Positions 1 to 11,253 of a stretch of 64,000 nucleotides of DNA are shown piece by piece (the first letter of the stretch is position 1; every line of letters starts with the position of its first letter). Both the position numbers and the translations under genes were made by a program. Origin of the DNA: Paracoccus aminovorans (GTDB lineage: Bacteria > Pseudomonadota > Alphaproteobacteria > Rhodobacterales > Rhodobacteraceae); the NCBI RefSeq assembly GCF_001546115.1, contig NZ_KQ955208.1, positions 648,491-712,490 on the forward strand, given 5' to 3'. The notes beneath the pieces were generated by a model. The model saw nothing but the letters and a program-made list of their open reading frames with translations. It searched no databases and had not been told where the DNA came from.

Positions 1-1280
1 CGCGCGCGCTCGGCATGCGCAACTCGAATTTCCGCAACGCCAACGGGTTGACGACCGAGGGGCATTATTCCACCGCCCGCGACATGTCGATCCTGGGCCG
101 GCGGCTGTTCTACGATTTCCCGCAATATTACTCGATCTTCTCGCGCCGCTCGGCGGATGCCGGCATCGCCACGGTGTCGAGCACCAACCGCCGTTTCCTC
201 GACAGCTACGAGGGCGCGGACGGGATCAAGACCGGCTATACCCGCGCGGCGGGGTTCAACCTGACCGCCTCGGCCAAGCGCGGCTCCAAGCGCATCGTGG
301 CGACGGTGCTGGGCGGCAATTCGACCGCGCATCGCAACGCGGTGATGGCGCAGCTGCTGGATGCCGGTTTCGGAAAGGCCCCCACCCGTGTGCGTGAGGT
401 AAAGCCCGCCCCGCCGCAGCTCGTGGCCGAGAAGAAGGTGCGCCGCACGGTGCAGGTCGCGACCGTGGTGCCGACGAGCCCCGGCGCCGCCGCATCCTCG
501 GTGCAGCTCTCGGCCTCGGACCGGCCGGTGGCGCGGGCTTCGACCGCGGCGGTGGTGACCCCGGCGGCGATCTCGGCGGCGGTGTCGCGCGCCCAGGCCA
601 GGGCTGGTTCGCGCGCCACGGGCGATGCCGGCACGCTGGCCGCCAGCGCCCGGCCGAACCGCAAGCCCGGCGCGGGCCCCGTCGCCAATGCCGCCGTCGA
701 TCCAGAGGTGCTGGCCCGGGCCGCCCGCCCCGCGGCGCGCCCGGAAGAAGGCGACGCCTCCGAAGCGATGGCCGAGCCGGTGCAAAGCCAGCCGGCCGCG
801 AACCGGATCGACGCGGTCCGCCCTGCCCCGGCGCCGCGCGGCGACCGGTCGGCCAGCTTGGCGCCCGCCGATACGGCCGGCTCCGCCTCGCTGTTCGTGC
901 AAAGCACCGCGCCGCAGCCGGAAAGCCTGGCGCTGCTGGCCTCGCCTGCGCCCGAGCGGCGTTCGGAAACCATCATCCTAGCCTCGCTGGAGCCTGAGGA
1001 AGCCGCGCCCGAGGCGACCGAGATCGTCTCGCGCGGAACCGGCGGCGGCAAGGGCTGGGGCGTGACCCTGGGCCTGTTTCGCTCGCAGCGCGAGGCGGAA
1101 CAGTTGCTGTTGAAGACGGCGCTGCAGGAAAGCGCCGCGCTGGGCAGCGCGGTCAGCCGCGTCGCCAATACCAAGCGCGGCTTCGAGGCGAATTTCGTCG
1201 GCATGGCGAAAGAGACCGCCGAATTGGCCTGTGACCGCCTGGCCGCGCGGCAGCAGGACTGCACGGTGGTTGGTCCCTGA
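1..1280 (+). CDS. D-alanyl-D-alanine carboxypeptidase with C-terminal SPOR domain (5' end outside window)
   Basis: Only the C-terminal part is present; the reading frame is open to the first base, so the SxxK and SxN motifs lie upstream of the window. What remains begins with peptidase S11 sequence (NANGL, then the KTG box as DGIKTGYT at about nt 225-248), which places it among penicillin-binding carboxypeptidases that trim the terminal D-Ala of peptidoglycan peptides in the periplasm. A long Ala/Pro/Arg-rich linker (about nt 400-1020) follows. The last 80 residues, starting near KGWGVTLGLFRSQREAEQLL, resemble a SPOR domain, which binds denuded septal glycan. This S11-linker-SPOR layout is common in Rhodobacteraceae. 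Any internal ATG, such as the one at 15, is not the true start. Confidence 0.88.
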   Translation, partial: RALGMRNSNFRNANGLTTEGHYSTARDMSILGRRLFYDFPQYYSIFSRRSADAGIATVSSTNRRFLDSYEGADGIKTGYTRAAGFNLTASAKRGSKRIVATVLGGNSTAHRNAVMAQLLDAGFGKAPTRVREVKPAPPQLVAEKKVRRTVQVATVVPTSPGAAASSVQLSASDRPVARASTAAVVTPAAISAAVSRAQARAGSRATGDAGTLAASARPNRKPGAGPVANAAVDPEVLARAARPAARPEEGDASEAMAEPVQSQPAANRIDAVRPAPAPRGDRSASLAPADTAGSASLFVQSTAPQPESLALLASPAPERRSETIILASLEPEEAAPEATEIVSRGTGGGKGWGVTLGLFRSQREAEQLLLKTALQESAALGSAVSRVANTKRGFEANFVGMAKETAELACDRLAARQQDCTVVGP

Positions 1281-1334
1281 TTGCCGGATCGACCACGGGG
1301 CCGATGAACTCTGATCCGCATGAGCGCTGCAAAG

Positions 1335-1363
1335 TCCCGGTCGAGAGGCCGGGATTTGTCTTT
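1335..1363 (+). terminator. Intrinsic terminator after the carboxypeptidase gene
   Basis: TCCCGG (1335-1340) pairs with CCGGGA (1349-1354) across an 8-nt loop and is followed by TTTGTCTTT. It lies 55 bp beyond the stop codon on the same strand. Confidence 0.6.
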
Positions 1364-1962
1364 CGAGCGCCTTGGCTTGTTCCGGGCACTTTGCTTGGCC
1401 GCCGGACTCGGGCAGCCTCAGGGCTTCGGCTTGCGCACCGGCATTTCCTTGGCTTGCTTGGTCACAGGACTTCGGCAGCGTCAGCAGGCTGCTGAAAATG
1501 GCAGAGCTTGGGCCGGCAACCGCGAAACCGACGCGATTCGACCAGAAATGCCCATTCCCAAGCCGAGTCTGACCGAGTCCGGAACGATTTGCGCCACAGC
1601 ACCTTTTCCGGCAGCTGACAGGGACGGCATGTGGTCCTGAGCCTCTGCGCTTCCTGACCGGCATGGCGGTGGGCGGCAGGCAGCCGGTCGATTACGCGAT
1701 GATGGCGGTTCGGCATAAGACGCGCCTTATGCTATGCCACGGGCTGACTGAAGGAAGACCGCCCAAAGCATGATGGTGCGAAACGGCGAACCGCTTACTT
1801 GCAACGCGCGCCTTGCGTGCCACGATCATCCGAGAGGGCGATTTGCCCGGGTTGGCTCTGCGAGAAGGTAACGCTTTCAGAAAGGAGAGACGCCCCGGAG
1901 CTCTGCGGTCGGTTGTCCGGCCCTACCCCGCTTCCGGTGCGCCGATACCCCCGCTTTTCGGC
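1364..1962. other. Intergenic stretch without a supported gene
   Basis: About 600 bp between the carboxypeptidase terminator and the stop of ccoS. Open frames here lack ribosome binding sites and family features. One perfect inverted repeat is visible, GCATAAG (1713-1719) with CTTATGC (1726-1732), spacer 6. It could be a protein-binding site or a hairpin in the ccoS 3' trailer. I see no clear terminator for the ccoGHIS transcript. Confidence 0.5.
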
Positions 1963-2121
1963 TCAGGGCTTGGGATGGTCGTCCCATTCCTGGCTGAGGA
2001 TGCGCTCGGCGTCGCCCTTGGGATCCTCGTATTGCCGGCCGCGCAGGGCCCAGACAAAGGCCAGAAGGCCCAGCGTGCCCAGGCCCAGGGAAACCGGAAT
2101 CAGGATGCTGAGGACTTCCAT
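1963..2121 (-). CDS. ccoS: Cytochrome cbb3 oxidase maturation protein CcoS
   Basis: A 52-residue protein with one N-terminal membrane segment (about residues 4-26, ILIPVSLGLGTLGLLAFVWAL) and a short charged cytoplasmic tail containing YEDPKGDAERIL, the usual CcoS signature. CcoS is needed for cofactor insertion into the catalytic subunit of cbb3 oxidase. It is the last gene of ccoGHIS, 11 bp after the ccoI stop codon. The start is the only ATG in place. Length and position both match the family. Confidence 0.93.
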   Translation of the reverse strand: MEVLSILIPVSLGLGTLGLLAFVWALRGRQYEDPKGDAERILSQEWDDHPKP

Positions 2122-2132
2122 GGCAATTCTCC

Positions 2133-4331
2133 CTAGCGCAGCCGCAAGGCGTTCAGCGTTACGCTGATCGAACTCAGCGACATGGCCAGCGCCGCCATCA
2201 GCGGCGTCGCGAGACCCGCGATGGCAAAGGGCACCGCGACGACATTATAGCCCAGCGAAATCGCGAAATTCTCCTTGATCCGCGCGCGCGCACGGCGGGC
2301 GACGTCCAGCGCCTCGGCCACCGGGGCAAGGTCGCTGCCCATCAGCACGATGTCCGAGGCGGTGCGGGCCGCATCCAGCGCCGAGGCGGGCGAGATCGAG
2401 ACATGCGCCTCGGCCAGCGCGGCGGTATCGTTGAGACCGTCGCCGACCATCAGCACATGCCGCCCTTCACTGCCCAACGCGCGAACGGCCTCGGCCTTGT
2501 CGAGCGGCGTCACCCCGGCGCGCCATTCGGCTATGCCGAGCCGCGCCGCCAGATCCTCGACCACCGGCGCCGCATCGCCGGACAGCAGCAGCACGCGCTG
2601 CCGCCGCGCCAGCAGCCGGGCGACGCAGGCCTCGGCGCCCGGACGCAGCCGGTCGGAAAACTCCAGCCGGATCGGGGCACCCTGCCCCAGGTCCAGCCAG
2701 CTGGCCGAAAGCCGCGCGTCGCCATGGCTGGCGCCCAGCCAGTCGGCGCGGCCCAGCCGGAGCCCGCGGTCCTGCCAGCGCCCGGCGATGCCGTAACCCG
2801 GCACCTCGCGCAGGTCGTCCAGGGCCGCCGGCTGCGTGCCCGCCTCGGCCAGCGCCTGGGCCAGGGCCTGCGACAGCGGGTGGCCCGACCCTTGGGCCAG
2901 CGCCATGGCCAGCGGCCGGGCCTCGACCGGGATCGGCGCCAGCGAGACCAGCTGCGGCACGCCCATGGTCAGCGTCCCGGTCTTGTCGAAGACCACGCAA
3001 TCGACATCGGCCAGCCGCTCCAGCGCCGTGCCGTCCTTGATCAGCATGCCGCGCCGGAACAGCCGCCCCGAGGCCGCGGTGATCACCGCCGGCACCGCCA
3101 GGCCCAGGGCGCAGGGGCAGGTGATGATCAGCACCGCCGCGGCGACGTTCACCGCCAGCCGCAGGTCATGCGTGGCCAGATACCAGCCGAGGAAGCTGCA
3201 GAAGGCCATCAGATGCACCAGCGGCGAATAAAGCCGCGAGGCCCGGTCGGCGAGACCGGTGTAATGCCCGCGCGCCGATTCCGCCGCCGCGACCAGCGCC
3301 GTCAGCCGCGCGAGCGAGCTGTCGCGCCCGGCCGCCGTCACGCGCAGGACCAGGGGCCCGGTCAGGTTCACCTCGCCTGCCGACAGCGCCATGCCCGGCG
3401 CGGCCGCGACCGGGATGCTTTCGCCGGTCAGCAGCGCGCGGTCGATCTCGCTGCGGCCTTCGGTGATCTCGCCATCGGCGGGCACGCGGGCGCCCGGGCG
3501 GATGCGGATCAGGTCGCCCGGCACCAGCTCGGCCACTGGCACCGGCTCCTCCCCCGCCGCGGTCAGGCGAAAGGCGCGCGGCACCTCGAGCGCGGTCAGT
3601 TCCTCGGCGGCGGAACGCGCCACGGCGCGGGTGCGGTAGTCCAGGTAGCGGCCGATCAGCAGGAAGAAGCACAGCATCACCGCTGCGTCGAAATAGGCGT
3701 GATGGCCGGAATGCACCGTCTCATAGACCGAGATCGCCGAGGCCAGCACCAGCGCCAGCGAGATCGGCACGTCCATGCCCAGCCGGCCGTGGCACAAGGC
3801 CCGCCAGGCGCTGGCAAAGAAGGGCTGGCCGGCAAAGGCCACCGTCGGCAGCGCGATGGCGCCCGAGATCCAGTGGAACAGGTCGCGGGTGGCGGCGTCG
3901 GCCCCCGACCAGACCGCGACGGACAGGATCATGATGTTCATCATCGCGAAACCCGAGACGCCGATGCGCATCAGGATGTCGCGGCCCTGCCGGTCGGCGG
4001 CGCTGGCCGACAGCGCGGCGGGGTCGAGTTCATGCGCCTCGTAGCCGATGGATTCGACGACCGGGATCAGCTCGGCGGCACTCATGCCCGGGGCGTCCAC
4101 CGTCACCCGGCGCAGGGTCAGGTTCACCCGCGCCGCGCGCACGCCGGGATGGCGGGTCAGCACCCGCTCGACATCGGTGATGCAGGTCGCGCAATGGATG
4201 GTCGGCAGCGACAGGATCACATCGGCCTGCCCGCCCCGCGCATCGGCCAGGCGCTGCGCCAGGGGCGCCGCGTCGCAGGCCGGGCAGGCCGAGAGCCGCA
4301 GTTCGTGGTCGTGCAGGGTGGCGTCGGCCAT
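2133..4331 (-). CDS. ccoI: Copper-translocating P1B-type ATPase CcoI (CtpA/FixI type)
   Basis: A 732-residue copper pump that feeds copper into cbb3 oxidase assembly from the membrane. The N-terminus has two cysteine pairs: CPAC at residues 16-19 and CATC at 47-50, the latter inside an HMA-like metal-binding domain. The P-type ATPase core follows in order: TGES (actuator), CPC in a membrane helix (ITCPCALGLAVP, the Cu+ signature), DKTGT (phosphorylated Asp) and GDGLND. It starts 1 bp after the ccoH stop and precedes ccoS, so it is translationally coupled in ccoGHIS. Context separates it from the detoxifying CopA type: FixI/CcoI pumps serve the oxidase, not copper resistance. Confidence 0.95.
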   Translation of the reverse strand: MADATLHDHELRLSACPACDAAPLAQRLADARGGQADVILSLPTIHCATCITDVERVLTRHPGVRAARVNLTLRRVTVDAPGMSAAELIPVVESIGYEAHELDPAALSASAADRQGRDILMRIGVSGFAMMNIMILSVAVWSGADAATRDLFHWISGAIALPTVAFAGQPFFASAWRALCHGRLGMDVPISLALVLASAISVYETVHSGHHAYFDAAVMLCFFLLIGRYLDYRTRAVARSAAEELTALEVPRAFRLTAAGEEPVPVAELVPGDLIRIRPGARVPADGEITEGRSEIDRALLTGESIPVAAAPGMALSAGEVNLTGPLVLRVTAAGRDSSLARLTALVAAAESARGHYTGLADRASRLYSPLVHLMAFCSFLGWYLATHDLRLAVNVAAAVLIITCPCALGLAVPAVITAASGRLFRRGMLIKDGTALERLADVDCVVFDKTGTLTMGVPQLVSLAPIPVEARPLAMALAQGSGHPLSQALAQALAEAGTQPAALDDLREVPGYGIAGRWQDRGLRLGRADWLGASHGDARLSASWLDLGQGAPIRLEFSDRLRPGAEACVARLLARRQRVLLLSGDAAPVVEDLAARLGIAEWRAGVTPLDKAEAVRALGSEGRHVLMVGDGLNDTAALAEAHVSISPASALDAARTASDIVLMGSDLAPVAEALDVARRARARIKENFAISLGYNVVAVPFAIAGLATPLMAALAMSLSSISVTLNALRLR

Positions 4332-4332
4332 C

Positions 4333-4797
4333 TCAGTTCACCCGGTTGCCGTGGTAGTGGTCGATGCGCTGGCGAAACACCGTGCCGTCGGGCGCCGTCG
4401 CCACCAGGTGGATGTTCCACAGCCCCGGCGCCAGATGCAACGGCGCGCGGAACAGCCCGCCGGCATAGGTGAAGGCCGGGTGCTGGTCCTCGCGCACATG
4501 GGTCGGGCGGCCGATGGTCACGTCCAGCGTCCGGACCGGGGCCGGATTGCCCTGGGCATCGCGGATCACCAGCACCAGCTCGCGCCCGTCGTAGTCAGGC
4601 GTCACGGTCCAGTCCAGCGCCTGCTGGGCCGCGCGCTCGCGGTCGAAGGTCTGCGAGGCGACATAGCTGTTCTTGACCTCGAGCCCCGGGAAGGTGCCGA
4701 CCGCCTTGACGGCCATGAAGACATTGACCGCGATGATGGTGCCGAAGGCCGCGAGGGTAATCAGCAGCACATGCCGGCCGGTCAGTTCGCGCGCCAT
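4333..4797 (-). CDS. ccoH: Cytochrome cbb3 assembly protein CcoH (FixH family)
   Basis: A membrane-anchored assembly factor of about 154 residues: one N-terminal transmembrane helix (HVLLITLAAFGTIIAVNVFMA, roughly residues 9-29), then a periplasmic beta-rich FixH domain with typical FPGLEVKNSYVASQTFDRERA sequence parts. It helps cbb3 subunits assemble. Two ATGs stand in a row: 4800 and 4797. The AGGAG in the end of ccoG is 3 nt from the first and 6 nt from the second, so I chose 4797, which overlaps the ccoG stop as TGATG. The frame is open further upstream inside ccoG, but that extension is not a real N-terminus. Confidence 0.92.
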   Translation of the reverse strand: MARELTGRHVLLITLAAFGTIIAVNVFMAVKAVGTFPGLEVKNSYVASQTFDRERAAQQALDWTVTPDYDGRELVLVIRDAQGNPAPVRTLDVTIGRPTHVREDQHPAFTYAGGLFRAPLHLAPGLWNIHLVATAPDGTVFRQRIDHYHGNRVN

Positions 4798-6254
4798 CAT
4801 TCGCTCCTTCCGTGAAAGACCGTGTCGATGCTGGCCCTGACGCCATCGGTGGCATCCTCGACCCACAGCGTCAACTCCGCCTGTCCACCCTCGGCCAGGG
4901 CCGAGCCCTTTTCGGCGGTGATATAGACGCGCTGGGTCTGGGTGCTGTCGGCGGCGACGCTGACCCGGCCATCGGGCTGGCCCTCCAGCGTGACCTGGGT
5001 GCCCGCAGGCGCGCTGCCGCCGGGGCCGGCGACCGAAAGCGTGAAGTCATGCGCCTCGGCCTGCTTGTTGCGCAGCCGCAGCGCATAGGTGTTGCGGATC
5101 GCGCCGTCGGCCATGGTGACATAGAGCGGATTGCGCACCGGCGTCACGTTGAGGTCAAGCGGCGAGCGCATGAACAGCGCCGCGACCAGCGCCACGCCGA
5201 TGCCGGCCCAGAGCGTGAAATACAGGATCGTGCGCGGGCGCAGGATGTGCTTCATCAGCGGCTTCGGCTGGCCGCCGGCGCGCTCGGCGGTCTCGTCGCG
5301 CAGCGCCATGTAGTCGATCAGCCCGCGCGGCTTGCCGATCTTGTCCATCACGTCGTCGCAGGCGTCGATGCACAAAGCGCAGGTGATGCATTCCATCTGC
5401 TGCCCGTCGCGGATGTCGATGCCCATCGGGCAGACGTTGACGCAGGCCATGCAGTCGATGCAATCGCCCTTGGTGCCGCCGTCCGAGCGGGTAAGCTCGC
5501 CCTTGTGGATCTTGCCGCGTTCCTCGCCGCGCCAGTCGCGATAGGCGACGGTCAGCGTGTCCTCGTCCATCATCGCGGCCTGGATGCGCGGCCAGGGGCA
5601 GGCATAGATGCAGATCTGTTCGCGGGCGAAACCGCCGAACAGGAAGGTCGTCGCGGTCATGGTCGCGATGGTGATATAGGCCACCGGATGCGCCTGGCCG
5701 GTCAGCAGGTTGCCCAGAAGCGTCGGCGCATCGGTGAAATAGAATACCCAGGCGCCGCCGGTCAGCGCCGCGATCACCAGCCAGATGGTCCATTTCGACA
5801 GCCGCAAGCGCAATTTCCTGGCGCTCCAGGGTTCGTTCCACAGCCGGACGCGGGCATTGCGGTCGCCCTCGATCCAGCGCTCGGTCAGGATGAACAGGTC
5901 GGTCCAGACCGTCTGCGGGCAGGCATAGCCGCACCAGACCCGCCCCAGCGCCGAGGTGAACAGAAAGAGCCCCAGCCCCGCCATGACCAGCAGGCCCGCG
6001 ACGAAATAGAACTCATGCGGCCAGATCTCGATCCAGAAGAAATAGAAGCGGCGGTTTGCCAGGTCGACCAGCACTGCCTGGTCCGGCAGGCTGGGGCCGC
6101 GGTCCCAGCGGATCCAGGGCGTGAGGTAATAGATCCCCAGCGTCACCGCCATGATGACCCATTTCAGGTTGCGAAAGGTGCCCTGCACCCGGCGCGGAAA
6201 GATCGGCTCGCGGGCGGCATAGAGACGTGGCGGGTCGATGTCGGATTGCGACAT
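4797..6254 (-). CDS. ccoG: Cytochrome c oxidase accessory protein CcoG (FixG/RdxA)
   Basis: A 485-residue polyferredoxin-like membrane protein. Several N-terminal helices are followed by two cysteine clusters for [4Fe-4S] centres (CIDCMACVNVCP and CITCALCIDAC) and a C-terminal periplasmic immunoglobulin-like domain. CcoG reduces Cu(II) to Cu(I) during cbb3 oxidase maturation in related bacteria. A further CPQTVW motif near residue 100 is also conserved in the family. AGGAG lies 6 nt before the ATG. First gene of ccoGHIS; an FNR box lies 54 bp upstream of the start codon, so oxygen-limited induction by FnrP is expected. Confidence 0.95.
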   Translation of the reverse strand: MSQSDIDPPRLYAAREPIFPRRVQGTFRNLKWVIMAVTLGIYYLTPWIRWDRGPSLPDQAVLVDLANRRFYFFWIEIWPHEFYFVAGLLVMAGLGLFLFTSALGRVWCGYACPQTVWTDLFILTERWIEGDRNARVRLWNEPWSARKLRLRLSKWTIWLVIAALTGGAWVFYFTDAPTLLGNLLTGQAHPVAYITIATMTATTFLFGGFAREQICIYACPWPRIQAAMMDEDTLTVAYRDWRGEERGKIHKGELTRSDGGTKGDCIDCMACVNVCPMGIDIRDGQQMECITCALCIDACDDVMDKIGKPRGLIDYMALRDETAERAGGQPKPLMKHILRPRTILYFTLWAGIGVALVAALFMRSPLDLNVTPVRNPLYVTMADGAIRNTYALRLRNKQAEAHDFTLSVAGPGGSAPAGTQVTLEGQPDGRVSVAADSTQTQRVYITAEKGSALAEGGQAELTLWVEDATDGVRASIDTVFHGRSE

Positions 6255-6307
6255 GATTGGCTCCTGTTGCGCGTGGCTTGGGTATAGGCCCTGGCCGCGG
6301 GGGCGCT

Positions 6308-6321
6308 TTGATCTGCGTCAA
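6308..6321 (-). promoter_or_regulatory. FNR box upstream of ccoGHIS
   Basis: TTGATCTGCGTCAA, a 13-of-14 match to the site upstream of ccoN and close to the TTGAT-N4-ATCAA consensus. Its centre is about 60 bp upstream of the ccoG ATG, a distance compatible with activation from a class II promoter and a short leader. Confidence 0.85.
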
Positions 6322-6442
6322 GCGCGGGGCTGGGCGACTTATACACAGGCCGGGCAGCGGCCGGCATGGGCCGCATTGTCGCATCATGGCCACGGACATG
6401 CGCGAAGGCGACTTGCGCCGCCCCCGGGGATTCGCGTTTGAT

Positions 6443-6492
6443 AAAAAACACCGGCCCCCCTGGAAACGCGCGAACAGGACGGGGGGCCGGTG
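6443..6492 (-). terminator. Intrinsic terminator of the ccoNOQP operon
   Basis: A perfect 12-bp inverted repeat, CACCGGCCCCCC (6449-6460) and GGGGGGCCGGTG (6481-6492), with a run of six A just to its left, which reads as six T on the minus strand. It lies 50 bp after the ccoP stop and insulates ccoNOQP from the ccoG promoter. Confidence 0.93.
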
Positions 6493-6541
6493 CCTCCGGG
6501 GCCGGTTGCCCGGCCGCGGATTCGGGGTGCTTGTCTGGGCG

Positions 6542-7579
6542 CTATTCGCCGCCGCCCAGACCGTGCACATAGGATGCGACGGCGCGGATATCCGCCTCGG
6601 ACAGCCGGCCGGTCCAGGCCGGCATGACACCGAAGGGGCCGTCGTGGACGATGCGGGTGATCGTCGCCGGGTCCGAGCCATAGAGCCAGACCGCGTCGGT
6701 CAGGTCCGGCGCGCCCTGCGCCCGGTCGCCCTTGCCGTCCTCGGCGTGGCAGGCGGTGCAGTTGTCGGCGAAGACCGTCGCGCCCTCGGCCGCGAGGTCC
6801 GCGTCATGCGGCTGCCCGCCCAGTTCCAGCACATAGTTCACCACCTGGGCGATCTGGCTGTTGTCCAGCAATTCGTCGGTGCCGAATTTCGGCATTTCGG
6901 AATAGCGGGTCTCCTCGTCCTTGGGGTCGCGGATGCCGTGCTGAACGGTGGTGTGGATGTCGTCCAGCGTGCCCCCCCACAGCCAGTCGTTGTCCAAGAG
7001 CGTCGGATAGCCCGGATTGCCGCCCGCGCCCGAGCCGTGGCACTGCGCGCACCAGGTGCGGAAGATCGCGGCCCCGGCATTGGCGGTATAGTTCGCAAGG
7101 TCCGGATCGGCGGCGACCTGGTCCAGCGGCGTCTCGACCAGCTTGGCCTGGATCGGGGCGTTGGCGTCCTTGAAGCGCTGGATCTCGGCCGCGACATCGC
7201 TGCGATAGGTCGTGCCCAGCACGCCCTGGGTCGAACCCGACAGCAGCGGGATGGCCGGATAGGCCACGACATAGGCCAGGCCCCAGACGATGGTGGCATA
7301 GAAGGACCACAGCCACCAGCGCGGCAGCGGGTTGTCGTATTCCTCGATCCCGTCCCAGCTGTGGCCGGTCGAGGGCACCTCGACCACCTTGCGCACGCCC
7401 TTGCGGTCGCGCACCACGCGGGTGCTGCCGACCGGGCGGTGCAGCGGCCGGCCGTCGGGCCCCACGGGCGGATGCGCGGCGATCTGCGCCTTGTTCTCCT
7501 GGTCCGCGGCCATGCGTTCCAGCTCGATCCGGTTGTCGGGGTTCTGGGGGCTGGTGTGCTCGTCGTCGGTGTCGGCCAT
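6542..7579 (-). CDS. ccoP: Cytochrome cbb3 oxidase dihaem subunit CcoP
   Basis: A 345-residue membrane-anchored dihaem cytochrome c. The charged N-terminal region leads to one membrane segment near residues 85-110 ([20 protein letters not shown]). Two cytochrome c domains follow, with haem sites CAQCH and CTACH and distal Met candidates ([16 protein letters not shown]). CcoP passes electrons from the bc1 complex or soluble cytochromes to CcoO and then CcoN. The ATG at 7579 overlaps the ccoQ stop as TGATG; a GTG one codon earlier is less likely. Last structural gene, followed by a strong terminator. Confidence 0.96.
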   Translation of the reverse strand: MADTDDEHTSPQNPDNRIELERMAADQENKAQIAAHPPVGPDGRPLHRPVGSTRVVRDRKGVRKVVEVPSTGHSWDGIEEYDNPLPRWWLWSFYATIVWGLAYVVAYPAIPLLSGSTQGVLGTTYRSDVAAEIQRFKDANAPIQAKLVETPLDQVAADPDLANYTANAGAAIFRTWCAQCHGSGAGGNPGYPTLLDNDWLWGGTLDDIHTTVQHGIRDPKDEETRYSEMPKFGTDELLDNSQIAQVVNYVLELGGQPHDADLAAEGATVFADNCTACHAEDGKGDRAQGAPDLTDAVWLYGSDPATITRIVHDGPFGVMPAWTGRLSEADIRAVASYVHGLGGGE

Positions 7580-7767
7580 CACTCGACCTCCTTCTCGCCC
7601 GCCGTGGCGGGACTCGTCTCGTTACGGAAAATGCTTTCCGCGGCATCGCGGTGCAGCCGGCGCGAGCCGGGCCTGAGGACGAAGGCGATCGCCCCCAGGA
7701 AGAACAGCACCAGGGACAGCAGCACCCAGCTGTCGGCCAGTTCGCGCAGGAAGGAATAGATCTCCAT
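7579..7767 (-). CDS. ccoQ: Cytochrome cbb3 oxidase subunit CcoQ (FixQ)
   Basis: A 62-residue small subunit with a single membrane helix (about residues 13-31, [18 protein letters not shown]) and a charged C-terminal tail. CcoQ/FixQ stabilises the oxidase, for example the association of CcoP. It sits between ccoO (8 bp away) and ccoP (1-bp overlap), the invariant operon position. Sequence conservation in the family is low, so identification rests on size, topology and position. Confidence 0.93.
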   Translation of the reverse strand: MEIYSFLRELADSWVLLSLVLFFLGAIAFVLRPGSRRLHRDAAESIFRNETSPATAGEKEVE

Positions 7768-7775
7768 GGCGGGCC

Positions 7776-10211
<2,436 letters not shown>

Positions 10212-10237
10212 CTACAGGCGCACGGTTTCGTGACACT

Positions 10238-10251
10238 TTGATCTGCATCAA
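10238..10251. promoter_or_regulatory. FNR box between ccoN and the universal stress gene
   Basis: TTGATCTGCATCAA, matching the TTGAT-N4-ATCAA consensus exactly. It lies in the divergent region, about 108 bp from the ccoN ATG and 131 bp from the ATG of the stress-protein gene, so one site could serve either or both promoters. Equivalent sites control cco operons in Paracoccus and Rhodobacter. Confidence 0.92.
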
Positions 10252-10381
10252 TCGTTTCGTTCGCAAGGGGTGTAAAATCGTCCCCTGACCGGACAGGATG
10301 GCCACGCCAGCGCCGGCCAGGCCCTTGATTCCCTTCCGGGAAGCCGGCGCCCGGGACCAAATGCCAAAAAGGAGACTGCCC

Positions 10382-11215
10382 ATGGGATACAAGACCATCC
10401 TGACCGTCCTGACCGAGACCGGCCAGCACGAGCAACTGGACGCGGCGCTTGCCATGACCCGGCGCGAGGATGCGCATCTCGACGTCTTCTGCATGGGCGT
10501 CGATCACACGCAGAGCGGCTATTACTATGCCGGCGCCTCGGCCTATGTGTTCCAGGAATCCATCGACAAGGCCATGGCCGCCGCCAGCGACCTGGAGCAG
10601 AAGGTGCGCGAGCGGCTGAACGCCGAGGACGTGCGCTGGTCGGTCGATTCCGCCGTGGCCCAGGTCGGCGGCATGTCGACGCTGGTCGGCATGCGGGCGC
10701 GCTATTCCGACCTGGTGGTGCTGAACCGGCCCTATGGCGCCGGCGCGACCCCCGATGCCGAGGCGATCACCGAGGCGGCGCTGTTCGAGGGCTCGGCCCC
10801 GGTGCTGATCGTGCCGCACCAGCTGACCGAGCCCTTCGGCAAGCGCATCGTCATCGCCTGGAACCAGTCGAACGAGGCCCTGGCCGCCGTGCGGCGCGCC
10901 CTGCCGCTGCTGATCGCCGCCGAATGCGTCGAGATCACCGTGATCGACCCCTCGCCCAACGGCCCCGAACGCTCGGACCCCGGCGGGGCGCTGTGCCAGA
11001 TGCTGACCCGCCACGGCGTGCGGGCCGAGATCTCGGTGCTGGCGCGCACCCTGCCCCAGGTCAGCGACATCCTGAACCGGCGCGTGACCGAGATCGGCGC
11101 CGACATGCTGGTCATGGGGGCCTATGGCCATTCGCGCTTCCGCCAGGCGATCCTGGGCGGCGCGACGCGCAACATGCTGGAAAAGGCCGAAGTGCCGGTG
11201 CTGATGGCGCGCTGA
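10382..11215 (+). CDS. Universal stress protein, tandem Usp domains
   Basis: A 277-residue protein made of two UspA-like domains: residues 1 to about 145 and about 150 to 277. The second retains a nucleotide-loop-like GAYGHSRFRQAILGGATRNML near the C-terminus, typical of ATP-binding Usp proteins; the first is more divergent. Role: cytoplasmic stress or starvation protein of unknown molecular activity. The AAAAGGAG 7 nt before ATG 10382 fixes this start; the frame is open upstream without a signal. It lies between ccoN and fnrP, divergent from ccoN and sharing its FNR box, so low-oxygen expression is likely. Confidence 0.9.
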   Translation: MGYKTILTVLTETGQHEQLDAALAMTRREDAHLDVFCMGVDHTQSGYYYAGASAYVFQESIDKAMAAASDLEQKVRERLNAEDVRWSVDSAVAQVGGMSTLVGMRARYSDLVVLNRPYGAGATPDAEAITEAALFEGSAPVLIVPHQLTEPFGKRIVIAWNQSNEALAAVRRALPLLIAAECVEITVIDPSPNGPERSDPGGALCQMLTRHGVRAEISVLARTLPQVSDILNRRVTEIGADMLVMGAYGHSRFRQAILGGATRNMLEKAEVPVLMAR

Positions 11216-11227
11216 CGGGGCCGGCCG

Positions 11228-11249
11228 GCGGGGGCTTGGCCCCCGCTTT
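11228..11249 (+). terminator. Terminator between convergent usp and fnrP
   Basis: GCGGGGGC (11228-11235), loop TTG, GCCCCCGC (11239-11246), then TTT. It sits 12 bp after the stress-protein stop. The stem is symmetric, but only the plus side has T residues. Confidence 0.7.
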
Positions 11250-11253
11250 GCCC

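Noticed and set aside
1304..1716. Several short open frames downstream of the carboxypeptidase gene
   Set aside because: No ribosome binding sites, mutually overlapping in different frames, and no recognisable sequence.
2403..4472. Long plus-strand open frame of 689 codons opposite ccoI
   Set aside because: Shadow of a GC-rich gene; low-complexity His/Gln/Arg composition, no ribosome site, and ccoI is certain.
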